Of a DNA stretch of 62,396 nt, positions 53,191 to 61,178 are shown in pieces; position 1 is the first letter of the stretch; every line of letters begins with the position of its first letter. Source of the stretch: Gemmatimonadota bacterium. GTDB taxonomy: Bacteria > JAAXHH01. Location of the stretch: contig VXRC01000002.1 in NCBI GenBank assembly GCA_009838645.1, forward strand, positions 1-62,396. Direction: 5' to 3'. The position numbers and the translations under genes are program-made. The notes beneath the pieces are model-generated. The model was not told where the DNA came from. It was given only the letters and a program-made list of their open reading frames with translations, and did no database searches.

Positions 53191-53913
53191 ATGTCGAAGG
53201 CACTCCTTTTGATTCCTATCCTGGGTCTCACTCATTTCCTGGGCCTTACCGCTGGCTGCTCAATGGCTTTGCAGACGGCTTCGAACGACGATTCCGCACT
53301 CGATCAGTCCTCAGGCGCGGACGCGAGACCGTCCGCATCGTCCGCATCGTACGGGGAATACGCCTGCGAACCCACGGCCGGTTCCCTGGAAGCCGACACC
53401 ACCCTGGCGGATCGGGCCGGCCGGTATCACCTCATCCTTGTGGCGGACTCCAGCATAGTGGCGGACCCCAGCGGCGCCGCAGCGGATTCCAGCCGCACCT
53501 CCCGCCGTGCCGTTTCCGGTCAACTCACCCTGCGCCGGCTAGCCCGCGAAGCGGACTCGTCGGGCTCTGCGGACTCGATTGACCGGTCGAACGATCCCTC
53601 GACGCCCCTCTACGGGTTCACGGATCTCGATCCGAAGTCGGTCGGCGCGCACCGCGTCGGCGATCCGGGTAGCAGGGACCCGTCGGCCCCCGGCGTGCTC
53701 GTGCTCGAAAGGGAGGAATACGGTCGGTCCATCATCACGCTGCGGCTGGGTTCGCTTGCCAACAGGTCTGACCTGGTGCGCTACGACGGGACCTACACGG
53801 TGTTGTCTGTGAGGAGCATCGACGAGAAGGGTTTTGCGGGAAGCTGGCGAAGCGGCGGTGGTTTGGGTTTCTCCGTGACCACGGGACACTTCTGCGCCTT
53901 GGAAGTGCCGTAA
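53191..53913 (+). CDS. Lipoprotein of unknown function
   Basis: Predicted 240 aa. Signal and lipobox LTAGC lead a Ser/Ala-rich linker. The rest (GEYACEPTAGSLEADTTLADRAGRYHLIL, later TTGHFCALEVP) is an unrecognised beta-rich domain with two Cys residues near its ends, possibly a disulfide. I chose ATG 53191, since GAGGA is 8 bp upstream, over ATG 53185 with only 2 bp spacing. Separated by 57 bp from the preceding lipoprotein gene. Confidence 0.65.
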   Translation: MSKALLLIPILGLTHFLGLTAGCSMALQTASNDDSALDQSSGADARPSASSASYGEYACEPTAGSLEADTTLADRAGRYHLILVADSSIVADPSGAAADSSRTSRRAVSGQLTLRRLAREADSSGSADSIDRSNDPSTPLYGFTDLDPKSVGAHRVGDPGSRDPSAPGVLVLEREEYGRSIITLRLGSLANRSDLVRYDGTYTVLSVRSIDEKGFAGSWRSGGGLGFSVTTGHFCALEVP

Positions 53914-54074
53914 GCTACGTTACGACGACCCGGCCGTTGTTTCAAGGATTGGGAACTATATACCTCAGTGCCCCTGCATTTCCGCCAGCCACTTTCCTGT
54001 ATCGTGGGGATTCGAAACCGCGATTTTCGGCTTACGAGATCGGCGATTAACCCCTTATCCACCCCGCGTCTGCA

Positions 54075-54599
54075 TTACATCGACAAAGGTATGCGCATAA
54101 AGATATGAAAAGATGTCCATGTTTTTGGACTGCTATGTTCATAATCCCAATACCTGGCCACAGACCTGTTATGCTCTACCATAACGCCAGCCATATAAAG
54201 CATAGCACCAATTCCAGCACTGCCCATTAGACCAGATTCCGTACTTATCATCCCACCACCACTGATTTGTGCGAAAAGGAAGTTATCATCACCTCCACCA
54301 ACCTTAAATCTCAATCCGGTCATAATCGGGACAGATATGACTGGACCTTCTCCGTCTTGTACAAAAGTATTCTCACGCTCTAACAGGTAATCTCCGTTTA
54401 CTTGTTCATGTAAATCCAATGAAACATTGAATATGGATTGAACCGAGGAATTCAGGTCTCTGGCAATCTCTACCCTCATTCCTCCTCCAACAGATCCGTT
54501 GTAACTACCCACATGACCTGCTGGACCAACCATCAAGTTTGTCTGTCCAAAAGCGCTACTATACGTAGCAACTGATAATATAACAGCAATCCACTTCAT
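54075..54599 (-). CDS. Predicted small outer-membrane or secreted beta protein, A/T-rich gene
   Basis: Predicted 174 aa with signal peptide (MKWIAVILSVATYSSAFGQ). The mature part has many short alternating hydrophobic strands (VGGGMRVEIARDL, FLFAQISGGGMIST, MLYMAGVMVEHNR) and ends MRIPLSM, resembling a small eight-strand OmpA/OmpW-style barrel, though I cannot name a family. GGGAGG precedes ATG 54599. Its codon choice and base composition are clearly less G/C-rich than its neighbours, and it lies inside the direct-repeat-bounded segment, so transfer is likely. Confidence 0.7.
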   Translation of the reverse strand: MKWIAVILSVATYSSAFGQTNLMVGPAGHVGSYNGSVGGGMRVEIARDLNSSVQSIFNVSLDLHEQVNGDYLLERENTFVQDGEGPVISVPIMTGLRFKVGGGDDNFLFAQISGGGMISTESGLMGSAGIGAMLYMAGVMVEHNRSVARYWDYEHSSPKTWTSFHIFMRIPLSM

Positions 54600-54801
54600 T
54601 TTAACCTCCCTATATCGAGTACCCCATACACGGCATGGGGTGGTTGCTTCCTTCGGCACTTACGCATGTAATTCCCACATCATACCGGTTGTTCATTATT
54701 GTTATTATTAAATAAACAAAGTTGTTATTAGTTAGTCAACTGCAATGAGATTAACGTGACAAAAAGACGAACAGCGGGACGTGTTGTCACACTTGAACGC
54801 A

Positions 54802-54835
54802 GAACGCCCCGGAATTTCAGTATCACGGGGCGTTC
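54802..54835. terminator. 10-bp inverted repeat after the autotransporter gene
   Basis: GAACGCCCCG (54802-54811) pairs perfectly with CGGGGCGTTC (54826-54835) around a 14-base loop. It lies about 100 bp past the autotransporter stop (minus strand), where a terminator is expected, but no clear U-run follows on that strand; it could also be a protein-binding site. Confidence 0.4.
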
Positions 54836-54872
54836 AATTCACGCAGTGGAAAAGTGCAGGTACAGGCCATAG

Positions 54873-54893
54873 TTATCCACAGGCTTATCCACA
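54873..54893 (+). other. Two perfect DnaA boxes in direct repeat
   Basis: TTATCCACA occurs at 54873-54881 and again at 54885-54893 with a 3-bp spacer, exact matches to the DnaA-box consensus. A strongly A/T-rich stretch lies 110-180 bp away. A weaker box TTATCCACC is at 54055-54063. No dnaA, dnaN or rep gene is nearby. Confidence 0.5.
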
Positions 54894-54935
54894 CAAGACC
54901 GACGACCCGGCCATTGTTTCATTCGTAGCTGCCCC

Positions 54936-57900
54936 TCAGAAGCTCATCCTTCCGATCAGGCCGATGCGGTGGTCGGGCGTCCGGCCGTAACCCTCTATGC
55001 GCTCACCGGCGAGTTCGAAACTCAATGCGCCGACCCCGCCAGCCGTGCCGCCCACGGCACCGGCGCCAGTGGATCCGAACCGCGTGCCCAAGCGTATGCG
55101 GCGGCGGTCGTCACCGGCCAAGTCCATTGCGCCGAAGGGTGTCATCAGGATATCGCTCGATGCGAAACGCGCGAGACCATAGCCGACTTCGGCCTTCACG
55201 CCGACGCCCTCGCGGGACGGCCGCGTGAGGCCCTCCATCTGCTCATCGCGCCACATATCGCCGGACATATCGGTTGCGGCGCCGATCCGGGGAACGACCG
55301 TCATCGAGAATCCCCGCCTGCCGGCGGCCATCGGATTTACGTAGGCGGCCAGCGAAATGCCGCGCTCCTTGACGCCTTCGCCCGAGTGCGAGGCCAGCAG
55401 GCGGCCGCGCGTTTCGACGCCGATCCTGCCGCGGGCGATTTTGAGTCCGCCGGCGACCTCGATGCCGCCGCCGGTCTGGCCGTCGCCGCCGTCATACCGG
55501 CCCGTCACCTGGACTAAGGGCGATACGCGCATGCCATTGTCCATTTCGATGGTTCCCGAACCTTCGAAACCGACACGAACGCGATGTACGCCGGCCTTCA
55601 GGTCGCTTAAGGACGCGTGTTCGCTGTCGGCGGCCGTCAGGTTGGCAATGCCCGCGTCACCGATTACGCCCAGGTCCAGCCCTTCGATGCCCGATCCGAC
55701 CAGTTGGGCGCGTACGCCGAACTGGTACATGCGCATGGACAGATCGTTGGTCATTTCGTTCGACTCGACTTTACCCGAACCGAAACCGCCGATACCCCAG
55801 ACCTCGACGATGTAACTGGGAACCTGCCACAGCACATAGGGATACACGCCGTTCAAGGTGGTTTCCAGCTTGCCGTCCGCGACCGATCCGGTGTAATCCG
55901 AACTACCCATGGTACGGCCAAAGGCCACGCCGCCCGTCCAGCTGCCGGCCTTCGACACATCCATACCGAAGTAACCGGAAATCAGCGATCCGTCGTAGGT
56001 GGCGGTCTGGGCGGCCGCACCCTCAAAGGCGTTCCAGTCTCCGGCCCCCCAGACCGTGTAGCTCAGGCCGTCCCTGCCGCTCCCAACCTGCGGCGCATCA
56101 TCCAGCGCGTAGTAGAAGGACGTGCCCCGCATCAACTCTCGGGCCGAGACGGGATGTGCGCCGGCCAGAGTTTCGCCGGCAGCACCGTACTTTCTCGTCT
56201 CCTGTGTACCGGTCAGTCCGACCACGGCTTCCAGACCGGCCGCCATGCCGTCGACCCGCCGGTTACCCAAAGCAAGCTGGCGTTCGGAACCGGACACCGC
56301 GAACCGGCCGCCGATCGTGCTGGACACGCTCGACAGGATTCCCCGGCCCATGGCCGCCAGGATGTCGGTGTAGATCATCCGTTCTTCGGTGACCGTCGTT
56401 ACCGTCACGCCGAAGTCGAAACTGACCGAACCGGCGTCGTTGGTCGCGAGCACCGTTACGCGGGCCGAACCCCTGTGATCGGCCGTGACCGTCAGCGTCG
56501 ATCCCGACACTTCGGCCGATACCGCTTCGTCCGAGGAAGAGGCCGAAAAGGCCAGGCCCTTGCCGGAGAAACTGCCGGCCACGTCGGCCTGCCTGGAATC
56601 GCCCGCTTCCAGGGTCATGTCCGTAATCGCACTCGTTACCGCGGGCGCCGGGAAGTTGTCGACGATGGTGAGCGTGACGTGGTCTATCTCGCTTCCCTGC
56701 CAGTTCGCGGATACGACGATCGTCTCGTCGTTCGGTTCGTAGACCGCGTCGTCCACGACGGAGAAGTCCAGCTGCGCAGCCGCTGAACTCTGACCGGCGG
56801 CGATAACGATTTCCGCGTTTCCATTCACCTGGTAATCCGTACCCCGGGTGGCCGTGCCGGCCAGGTCCAGCGTAATGGCCGTCGGAACAGAAAGCGCGGC
56901 GCCGGACAACGCGACGGTGAACGACACCGACTGCGTACCGCCGTCTTCACGCAGCGTATCCTGGTCGACGTTCAGGCTGAACGCCGCCGTGACGGACACG
57001 CCGAAGTTGTAGCTGACCGAACCGGCGGCGTTGGTCGCGGCGACCGTCACGCGGCCCGAACCCAGGTAGTTGCCGGTGACCACCAGCGAGGCGCCCGTCA
57101 ATTCAACCGAAATCGCGCCACCCGAGGCCTGGGCCGAAAAGGTCAGGTCCTTGCCCGAGAAGGTTTCGGAGAGGTCGGTGCGAAAGGCGCCGCCCGCAAT
57201 CAGGCTCACCTCCGGAATCGGGTTGGCCACCGCCGGCGCCGGAAAGTTGTCTATGATCGTCAGCGTGACGTGGCCGAGATCCTGGTGCTGCCATCTCGCC
57301 GTCACCACAATGGTCTCGTTGCCCGGCTCGTGAACTTCGTCGTCCTCGACCTGGAAGGTGAGCTGCGTGCCCGCCGTCGTCCCGCCGGCGGGAATGGCGA
57401 TTTCCGCGGTTCCGCCCCAAGTGTAGTCTATTTCCTGGGCGGCCGTGCCGGTCATCACCAGCGTGATCACGGTGGGAACCGGAACCGGGCTGCCGGTCAT
57501 CGTGACGTCGAACGTTACCGTCTGGGCGCCGCCGTCTTCGCGCAACGAGGTCGGAACTGCGCTCAGGATCATGTTCGGTGTGTCGTTGTCGACGATGGTG
57601 ATTACGACCGGCTCACTGATCGTTCCCAATAGATTGCCAGCGAAGACGGCGAATTCGTCGGATTCGTAAGCGTCGTCATCCACCGGAACGACCGTCAGGT
57701 TGATACTCCCCGTCGTCTGGCCCGCGGGGATCGTAATCACGATGTTCGGGTCAGCCGCCAACTCCAGCACGGCGAGGTCCGCCCCCGGTCCGATCAGGGT
57801 AGCGGTACTTTGATCCAGCAGCGGTACCAGGCCCACGTGAAGGTCCTGCGAGCTGATCTCGGATGTAGTTGCCGTAACGACGCCCACCTGCGGACCACCG

Positions 57901-59492
57901 CCTTCATCGAGCATGTCCGGCGTCGCGCTCAACGTGATGACCGGCGCCGGTTCGTTGTCGGTGATCTCCACCGTCAAGGGCATGGTCAGTGACTCGCCCA
58001 TGGCCCCCACGCCCACTATGACGAACGTCTCCGTACCTTCGTAGATACCGTCATCCGTTGGAACGACGGTAACCTCCAGAACCCCTTCCGTCTCACCCGG
58101 AGCGATCACGATCGGCTGATCCAGCGGCGTTGCGACGAGATCATCCGGAAACGTTGCCGTACTTTGATCAAACACAGGCGCCAGCGCGATAACGGTCGGC
58201 ACGGTGCTTGCGACCGTCGCCGTCGCCGTTACCGTGACCACCTGCGGTCCGCCGCCTTCATCGACCATGGCCGGCGCCGCGCTCAGCGTGAAAGTCGGTA
58301 CCGGTTCGTTGTCGATAATCTCCACCGTCAAGGGCGTGGTCAAGGGATCTCCCGTGACCCCCAACCCCACGACCACCAGCGTCTCCGTACCCTCGTAGAC
58401 ATTGTCATCCGCAGGTATGACAGTTACCTCCAGGACGCCTTCCGTCTCACCCGCGGCAATGATGATCGGCCGATCCAGCGGGGACGCAACGAGATCATCC
58501 GGAAACGCGGCCGTGCTTTGATCGAACACGGGCGCCAGTACGATAACGGTCGGCAAGGTGCTCGCGACCGTCGCCGTCGCCTTTACCGTAACCGCCTGCG
58601 GACCGCCGCCTTCATCGACCGTGTCCGGCGTCGCGCTCAGCGTGAAGGCCGGCATCGACTCGTTGTCGTTGATCGCCACCGATATAGGCATGGTCAGCGG
58701 CGCGCCCATGGCCCCCACACCCACGATGACGAACGTCTCCGTGCCTTCGTAGATGTTGTCATCCGTGGGTACGACGGTCACCTCCAGGACCCCTTCGGTC
58801 TCACCAGCTGCGATGACGATCGGTTGATCCAGCGGCGTGGCGACGAGATCATCCGGAACGGTGGCCGTGCTTTGGTCGAACACGGGCGCCAGGGCAATGA
58901 CGGTCGGCACGCTGCTCGCGACCGTCGCCGTCGCCCTGACCGTAACCACCTGCGGGCCGCCGCCTTCATCGATCATGTCCGGCGTTGCGCTCAGCGAGAA
59001 GGTCGGCATCGGCTCATCGTCATTGATCGCCATCGACACGGGCATGGTCAAAGGATCGCCCGAGGAGATCTCCACGCCCACGACCACCAGCGTCTCCGTA
59101 CCCTCGTAGATCATGTCATCCACGGGAACGACGGTTACCTCCAGCACACCTTCGGTCTGGTCCGGTGCGATGACGATCGGCTGATCCAGCGGCGTGGCGG
59201 CCAGATCACCCGGAATCGTGGCCGTGCTTTGATCAGACACAGGACGCAACGCGATGTTAATGGGCAAGGTGCGCACGATGCTCGTGTCCCGCACCGTCGC
59301 CCTTACCGTTACCACCTGCGGCCCTCCGTCTTCATCCACGGACACGGGATCAATGGTCAGGTTTACCAATGTCTGCGCTGCAGCATCCTCGTTGGTCATC
59401 AGAACGGCAACCGGGACGATCGCCAGTGCGAACGCCAGGATCTTGACGCACCAGACACGCGTGGGATTCCTGAACCTGGAAGCGTAGCGCAT
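54936..59492 (-). CDS. Calx-beta repeat autotransporter-like surface protein
   Basis: Predicted 1518 aa. After a signal peptide (VKILAFALAIVPVAVLM) come seven Calx-beta-type repeats of about 118 residues (each starting near FTLSATPDMVDEGGGPQ with YEGTETFVIVGVG). Two dystroglycan-like modules (FSGKDLTFSAQAS; FSGKGLAFSASSS) are placed between and after the last repeats. The last ~430 residues look like an autotransporter barrel ending IGLIGRMSF, with terminal Phe. The start is ATG 59492 with AGGAGA upstream. It should be displayed on the cell surface as a calcium-binding adhesin. The middle four repeats are very similar to each other, about 354 bp apart in DNA. Confidence 0.84.
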   Translation of the reverse strand: MRYASRFRNPTRVWCVKILAFALAIVPVAVLMTNEDAAAQTLVNLTIDPVSVDEDGGPQVVTVRATVRDTSIVRTLPINIALRPVSDQSTATIPGDLAATPLDQPIVIAPDQTEGVLEVTVVPVDDMIYEGTETLVVVGVEISSGDPLTMPVSMAINDDEPMPTFSLSATPDMIDEGGGPQVVTVRATATVASSVPTVIALAPVFDQSTATVPDDLVATPLDQPIVIAAGETEGVLEVTVVPTDDNIYEGTETFVIVGVGAMGAPLTMPISVAINDNESMPAFTLSATPDTVDEGGGPQAVTVKATATVASTLPTVIVLAPVFDQSTAAFPDDLVASPLDRPIIIAAGETEGVLEVTVIPADDNVYEGTETLVVVGLGVTGDPLTTPLTVEIIDNEPVPTFTLSAAPAMVDEGGGPQVVTVTATATVASTVPTVIALAPVFDQSTATFPDDLVATPLDQPIVIAPGETEGVLEVTVVPTDDGIYEGTETFVIVGVGAMGESLTMPLTVEITDNEPAPVITLSATPDMLDEGGGPQVGVVTATTSEISSQDLHVGLVPLLDQSTATLIGPGADLAVLELAADPNIVITIPAGQTTGSINLTVVPVDDDAYESDEFAVFAGNLLGTISEPVVITIVDNDTPNMILSAVPTSLREDGGAQTVTFDVTMTGSPVPVPTVITLVMTGTAAQEIDYTWGGTAEIAIPAGGTTAGTQLTFQVEDDEVHEPGNETIVVTARWQHQDLGHVTLTIIDNFPAPAVANPIPEVSLIAGGAFRTDLSETFSGKDLTFSAQASGGAISVELTGASLVVTGNYLGSGRVTVAATNAAGSVSYNFGVSVTAAFSLNVDQDTLREDGGTQSVSFTVALSGAALSVPTAITLDLAGTATRGTDYQVNGNAEIVIAAGQSSAAAQLDFSVVDDAVYEPNDETIVVSANWQGSEIDHVTLTIVDNFPAPAVTSAITDMTLEAGDSRQADVAGSFSGKGLAFSASSSDEAVSAEVSGSTLTVTADHRGSARVTVLATNDAGSVSFDFGVTVTTVTEERMIYTDILAAMGRGILSSVSSTIGGRFAVSGSERQLALGNRRVDGMAAGLEAVVGLTGTQETRKYGAAGETLAGAHPVSARELMRGTSFYYALDDAPQVGSGRDGLSYTVWGAGDWNAFEGAAAQTATYDGSLISGYFGMDVSKAGSWTGGVAFGRTMGSSDYTGSVADGKLETTLNGVYPYVLWQVPSYIVEVWGIGGFGSGKVESNEMTNDLSMRMYQFGVRAQLVGSGIEGLDLGVIGDAGIANLTAADSEHASLSDLKAGVHRVRVGFEGSGTIEMDNGMRVSPLVQVTGRYDGGDGQTGGGIEVAGGLKIARGRIGVETRGRLLASHSGEGVKERGISLAAYVNPMAAGRRGFSMTVVPRIGAATDMSGDMWRDEQMEGLTRPSREGVGVKAEVGYGLARFASSDILMTPFGAMDLAGDDRRRIRLGTRFGSTGAGAVGGTAGGVGALSFELAGERIEGYGRTPDHRIGLIGRMSF

Positions 59493-59589
59493 GTTCCCAT
59501 TCTCCTTTTGCTTGCTCTGAAAGCAGCAGGTCAAATTCATTCGCATTCTTGCCAGACCAAAATGGCCAGACTGGTGATCGCAGATACTT

Positions 59590-59614
59590 AACAATTGATA
59601 ATTAAACAATTGTT
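59590..59614 (-). promoter_or_regulatory. Operator-like perfect palindrome near the start of transcription
   Basis: AACAATTG (59590-59597) and CAATTGTT (59607-59614) form a perfect 8-bp inverted repeat with a 9-bp A/T-rich spacer. It begins 7 bp downstream of the predicted -10 box of the autotransporter promoter and covers the expected start of transcription, a position typical for a repressor site. Confidence 0.45.
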
Positions 59615-59620
59615 GACAGG

Positions 59621-59649
59621 ATTATACAAGGAGCATGCCGCAAGATCAA
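59621..59649 (-). promoter_or_regulatory. Sigma70-type promoter of the autotransporter gene
   Basis: On the minus strand TTGATC (59649-59644) is followed by exactly 17 bp and a perfect TATAAT (59626-59621). It would start transcription near 59614, leaving a leader of about 120 bases before the ATG at 59492. This is the strongest promoter I see in the window. Confidence 0.6.
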
Positions 59650-59693
59650 GTAATTAACCTTTAAATATCGGACATTTTCGTACAGCGAGCACA

Positions 59694-60779
59694 CTACGGC
59701 AGAACCGTCTCTCCGTTCCAGTTTTTCGGGAATGGAAGGTAGGTTTCGTGCGGATAGTCCTGCTCGGGCTCCAACACGATCGGGCTGTCCGTGAAACTCC
59801 CCGTCACGTCGGACACGACCCTGCGCCCACTTGCACTTGCCCGATCATAAAGCCGCCAGAGCTCGTCTACGCGAATAGCGTGCCCGGGGTCTTGCGAAGG
59901 GATGCGCGTGGGTTGGCCGGTCTGGTCATCGTAAGTGACCCGGAAGATACTGGCGAAATTCATTCCGACGATATACCCCGTATGATCGAACAGAAGACTG
60001 CCGCTCGTACGCCCGGTCAGATCCAGGTTATGATGGATGACCCAGCTGTTCTCCGGCGTGGCGACGTCGTCGAGATATGGCCGCAGCGCGCCGATCGTGC
60101 CCTCTTTGAACGTGGCGTGGGGGACCGTGACCGGATCGATCGAGGCCTCTTCCACGAACCCGATCGTGCCGATGGGCTGTCCCACCCGCAGTCCCTGGAC
60201 CTGGTCCCTGGGCAGGAAGAAGGGAAGTTCCGTCAGGTTTGCGTCAATAAGCAGGAGGGCCGCATCGGGCGAACTGGCTGTGCCATCGTAGTCGGGATGC
60301 ACCCAGAAGTTTTCCAGCCAGTAGGTATCGGTGCCGCCGATCACCGTGCCCGATTTGGCGGCAAAGGGCCGTGGGTTGAGATGTTCGATGAACTGGGTCG
60401 TGTTGATGACGGCCTGCACGATGTGGGCATTGGTCCAGACGGCATTCCAGAAATGCGCGACGAAGCCCGAACCCAGCACGTAATTGCGTCCCTGGACCTG
60501 CACGCCAATCGCATAGACCGCGTCTCCCAGGCTCTCGTCCTCGATGACGTCCGACCAGTCCAGCGTCTCACCGGGTTCGCCCTGCGGCCCTGCAGGACCC
60601 TGGATTCCCGCGGCGCCCGTTGACCCCGCCGGTCCCGTCTGTCCTGCCGGACCCACCTGGCCTGTCTGTCCCGCCGGCCCCGCAGGACCCGCCGGACCGG
60701 CCGGTCCCTGTGGACCCGCTGGGCCCTCGCAACCCAGAAACACGAGAAGAAACAGCAATTTGCTAGTGTGACGTAACAC
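59694..60779 (-). CDS. Lipoprotein with collagen-like stalk and trypsin-like protease domain
   Basis: Predicted 361 aa. A lipobox (VFLGC) leads directly into about 16 Gly-X-Y collagen-like triplets ([15 protein letters not shown] and so on, ending GEPGE). The rest is a trypsin-like fold: [20 protein letters not shown] (catalytic His), [11 protein letters not shown] (catalytic Asp) and [21 protein letters not shown], where the serine sits in TSGS rather than the usual GNSGG. It probably cleaves proteins at the cell surface or is a non-catalytic relative. The start is GTG 60779 with AGGAGG upstream. A neighbouring gene has the same stalk-plus-junction design. Confidence 0.8.
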   Translation of the reverse strand: MLRHTSKLLFLLVFLGCEGPAGPQGPAGPAGPAGPAGQTGQVGPAGQTGPAGSTGAAGIQGPAGPQGEPGETLDWSDVIEDESLGDAVYAIGVQVQGRNYVLGSGFVAHFWNAVWTNAHIVQAVINTTQFIEHLNPRPFAAKSGTVIGGTDTYWLENFWVHPDYDGTASSPDAALLLIDANLTELPFFLPRDQVQGLRVGQPIGTIGFVEEASIDPVTVPHATFKEGTIGALRPYLDDVATPENSWVIHHNLDLTGRTSGSLLFDHTGYIVGMNFASIFRVTYDDQTGQPTRIPSQDPGHAIRVDELWRLYDRASASGRRVVSDVTGSFTDSPIVLEPEQDYPHETYLPFPKNWNGETVLP

Positions 60780-60834
60780 GATTGAGACCTCCTGAGGCTA
60801 CCTGAATCGGCTCCAGTGATTTGTTCCAGTGAGG

Positions 60835-60863
60835 AAAGTATCTCTATTACAGGGTTCAGTCAA
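60835..60863 (-). promoter_or_regulatory. Weak sigma70-type promoter
   Basis: On the minus strand TTGACT (60863-60858) is followed by 17 bp and TACTTT (60840-60835). The -35 matches 5 of 6, the -10 only 3 of 6. It would give a leader of about 50 bases before GTG 60779. Confidence 0.4.
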
Positions 60864-61036
60864 GCAGACAACCGGCGGATATGGTAAGGCAAAGCGATCA
60901 CGCAGTACTGCTTTAGCTGGATACGTATTTGAAGGAGAGATTTTGGACGGGAGTTAAACCGGCACGGAGTAGTATGTATTTAAGCAGAATAACTATATTG
61001 GGCCCGCGAGATACGTTTTGAGTAGTTGCAAAAGGC

Positions 61037-61090
61037 AAAAAAAACCGTCCGCCCTGTTCGGTCGCAAAAGCTCCTACTAAGGACGGACGG
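61037..61090 (-). terminator. Rho-independent terminator
   Basis: On the minus strand CCGTCCG (61090-61084) and CGGACGG (61051-61045) can pair, with further G-C pairs beyond one mismatch and a long loop. Eight U residues follow directly (61044-61037). It lies 88 bp past the stop of the collagen-like/Ig gene. Confidence 0.6.
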
Positions 61091-61178
61091 GAAGATACTC
61101 GGGGATAACTGAGTATTCTGTATTGTCTTGCGCTAGGGTCTAACTAAAGACCGCTAGTGGTCACCTGCTACTACTACG

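Larger units (their letters stand above)
53924..54921. repeat. Imperfect 21-bp direct repeat bounding an A/T-rich segment
   Basis: The 21 bases beginning GACGACCCGGCC at 53924-53944 recur at 54901-54921 with one mismatch (G to A at the thirteenth base). The 956 bp between them are visibly richer in A/T than the flanking genes and contain one small minus-strand gene and two DnaA boxes. Such flanking repeats can mark an attachment-type insertion or a small duplication-bounded island; no integrase or transposase gene is seen inside. Confidence 0.6.
54600..54935. other. 336-bp A/T-rich intergenic region
   Basis: The region holds a strongly A/T-rich stretch (about 54690-54760), a 10-bp inverted repeat (54802-54835) and two DnaA boxes (54873-54893). 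It lies upstream of the A/T-rich barrel gene and downstream of the autotransporter gene; both are on the minus strand. No gene was found in it. Confidence 0.6.
60780..61178. other. 399-bp intergenic region
   Basis: It separates two minus-strand collagen-stalk genes. I see a candidate promoter for the downstream gene at 60835-60863 and a rho-independent terminator for the upstream one at 61037-61090. The remainder is A/T-rich without a recognisable gene. Confidence 0.6.

Noticed and set aside
54055-54063. Third DnaA box TTATCCACC
   Set aside because: One mismatch and 800 bp away; may be chance, so not counted in the origin-like cluster.
54936-59492. Repeats in the autotransporter as a mobile or CRISPR element
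   Set aside because: Repeats of about 354 bp are in phase with protein domains (Calx-beta), so they are coding modules.
59611-59629. TTGACA on the plus strand near 59613 as a promoter
   Set aside because: No suitable -10 at the right distance and no plus-strand gene downstream.
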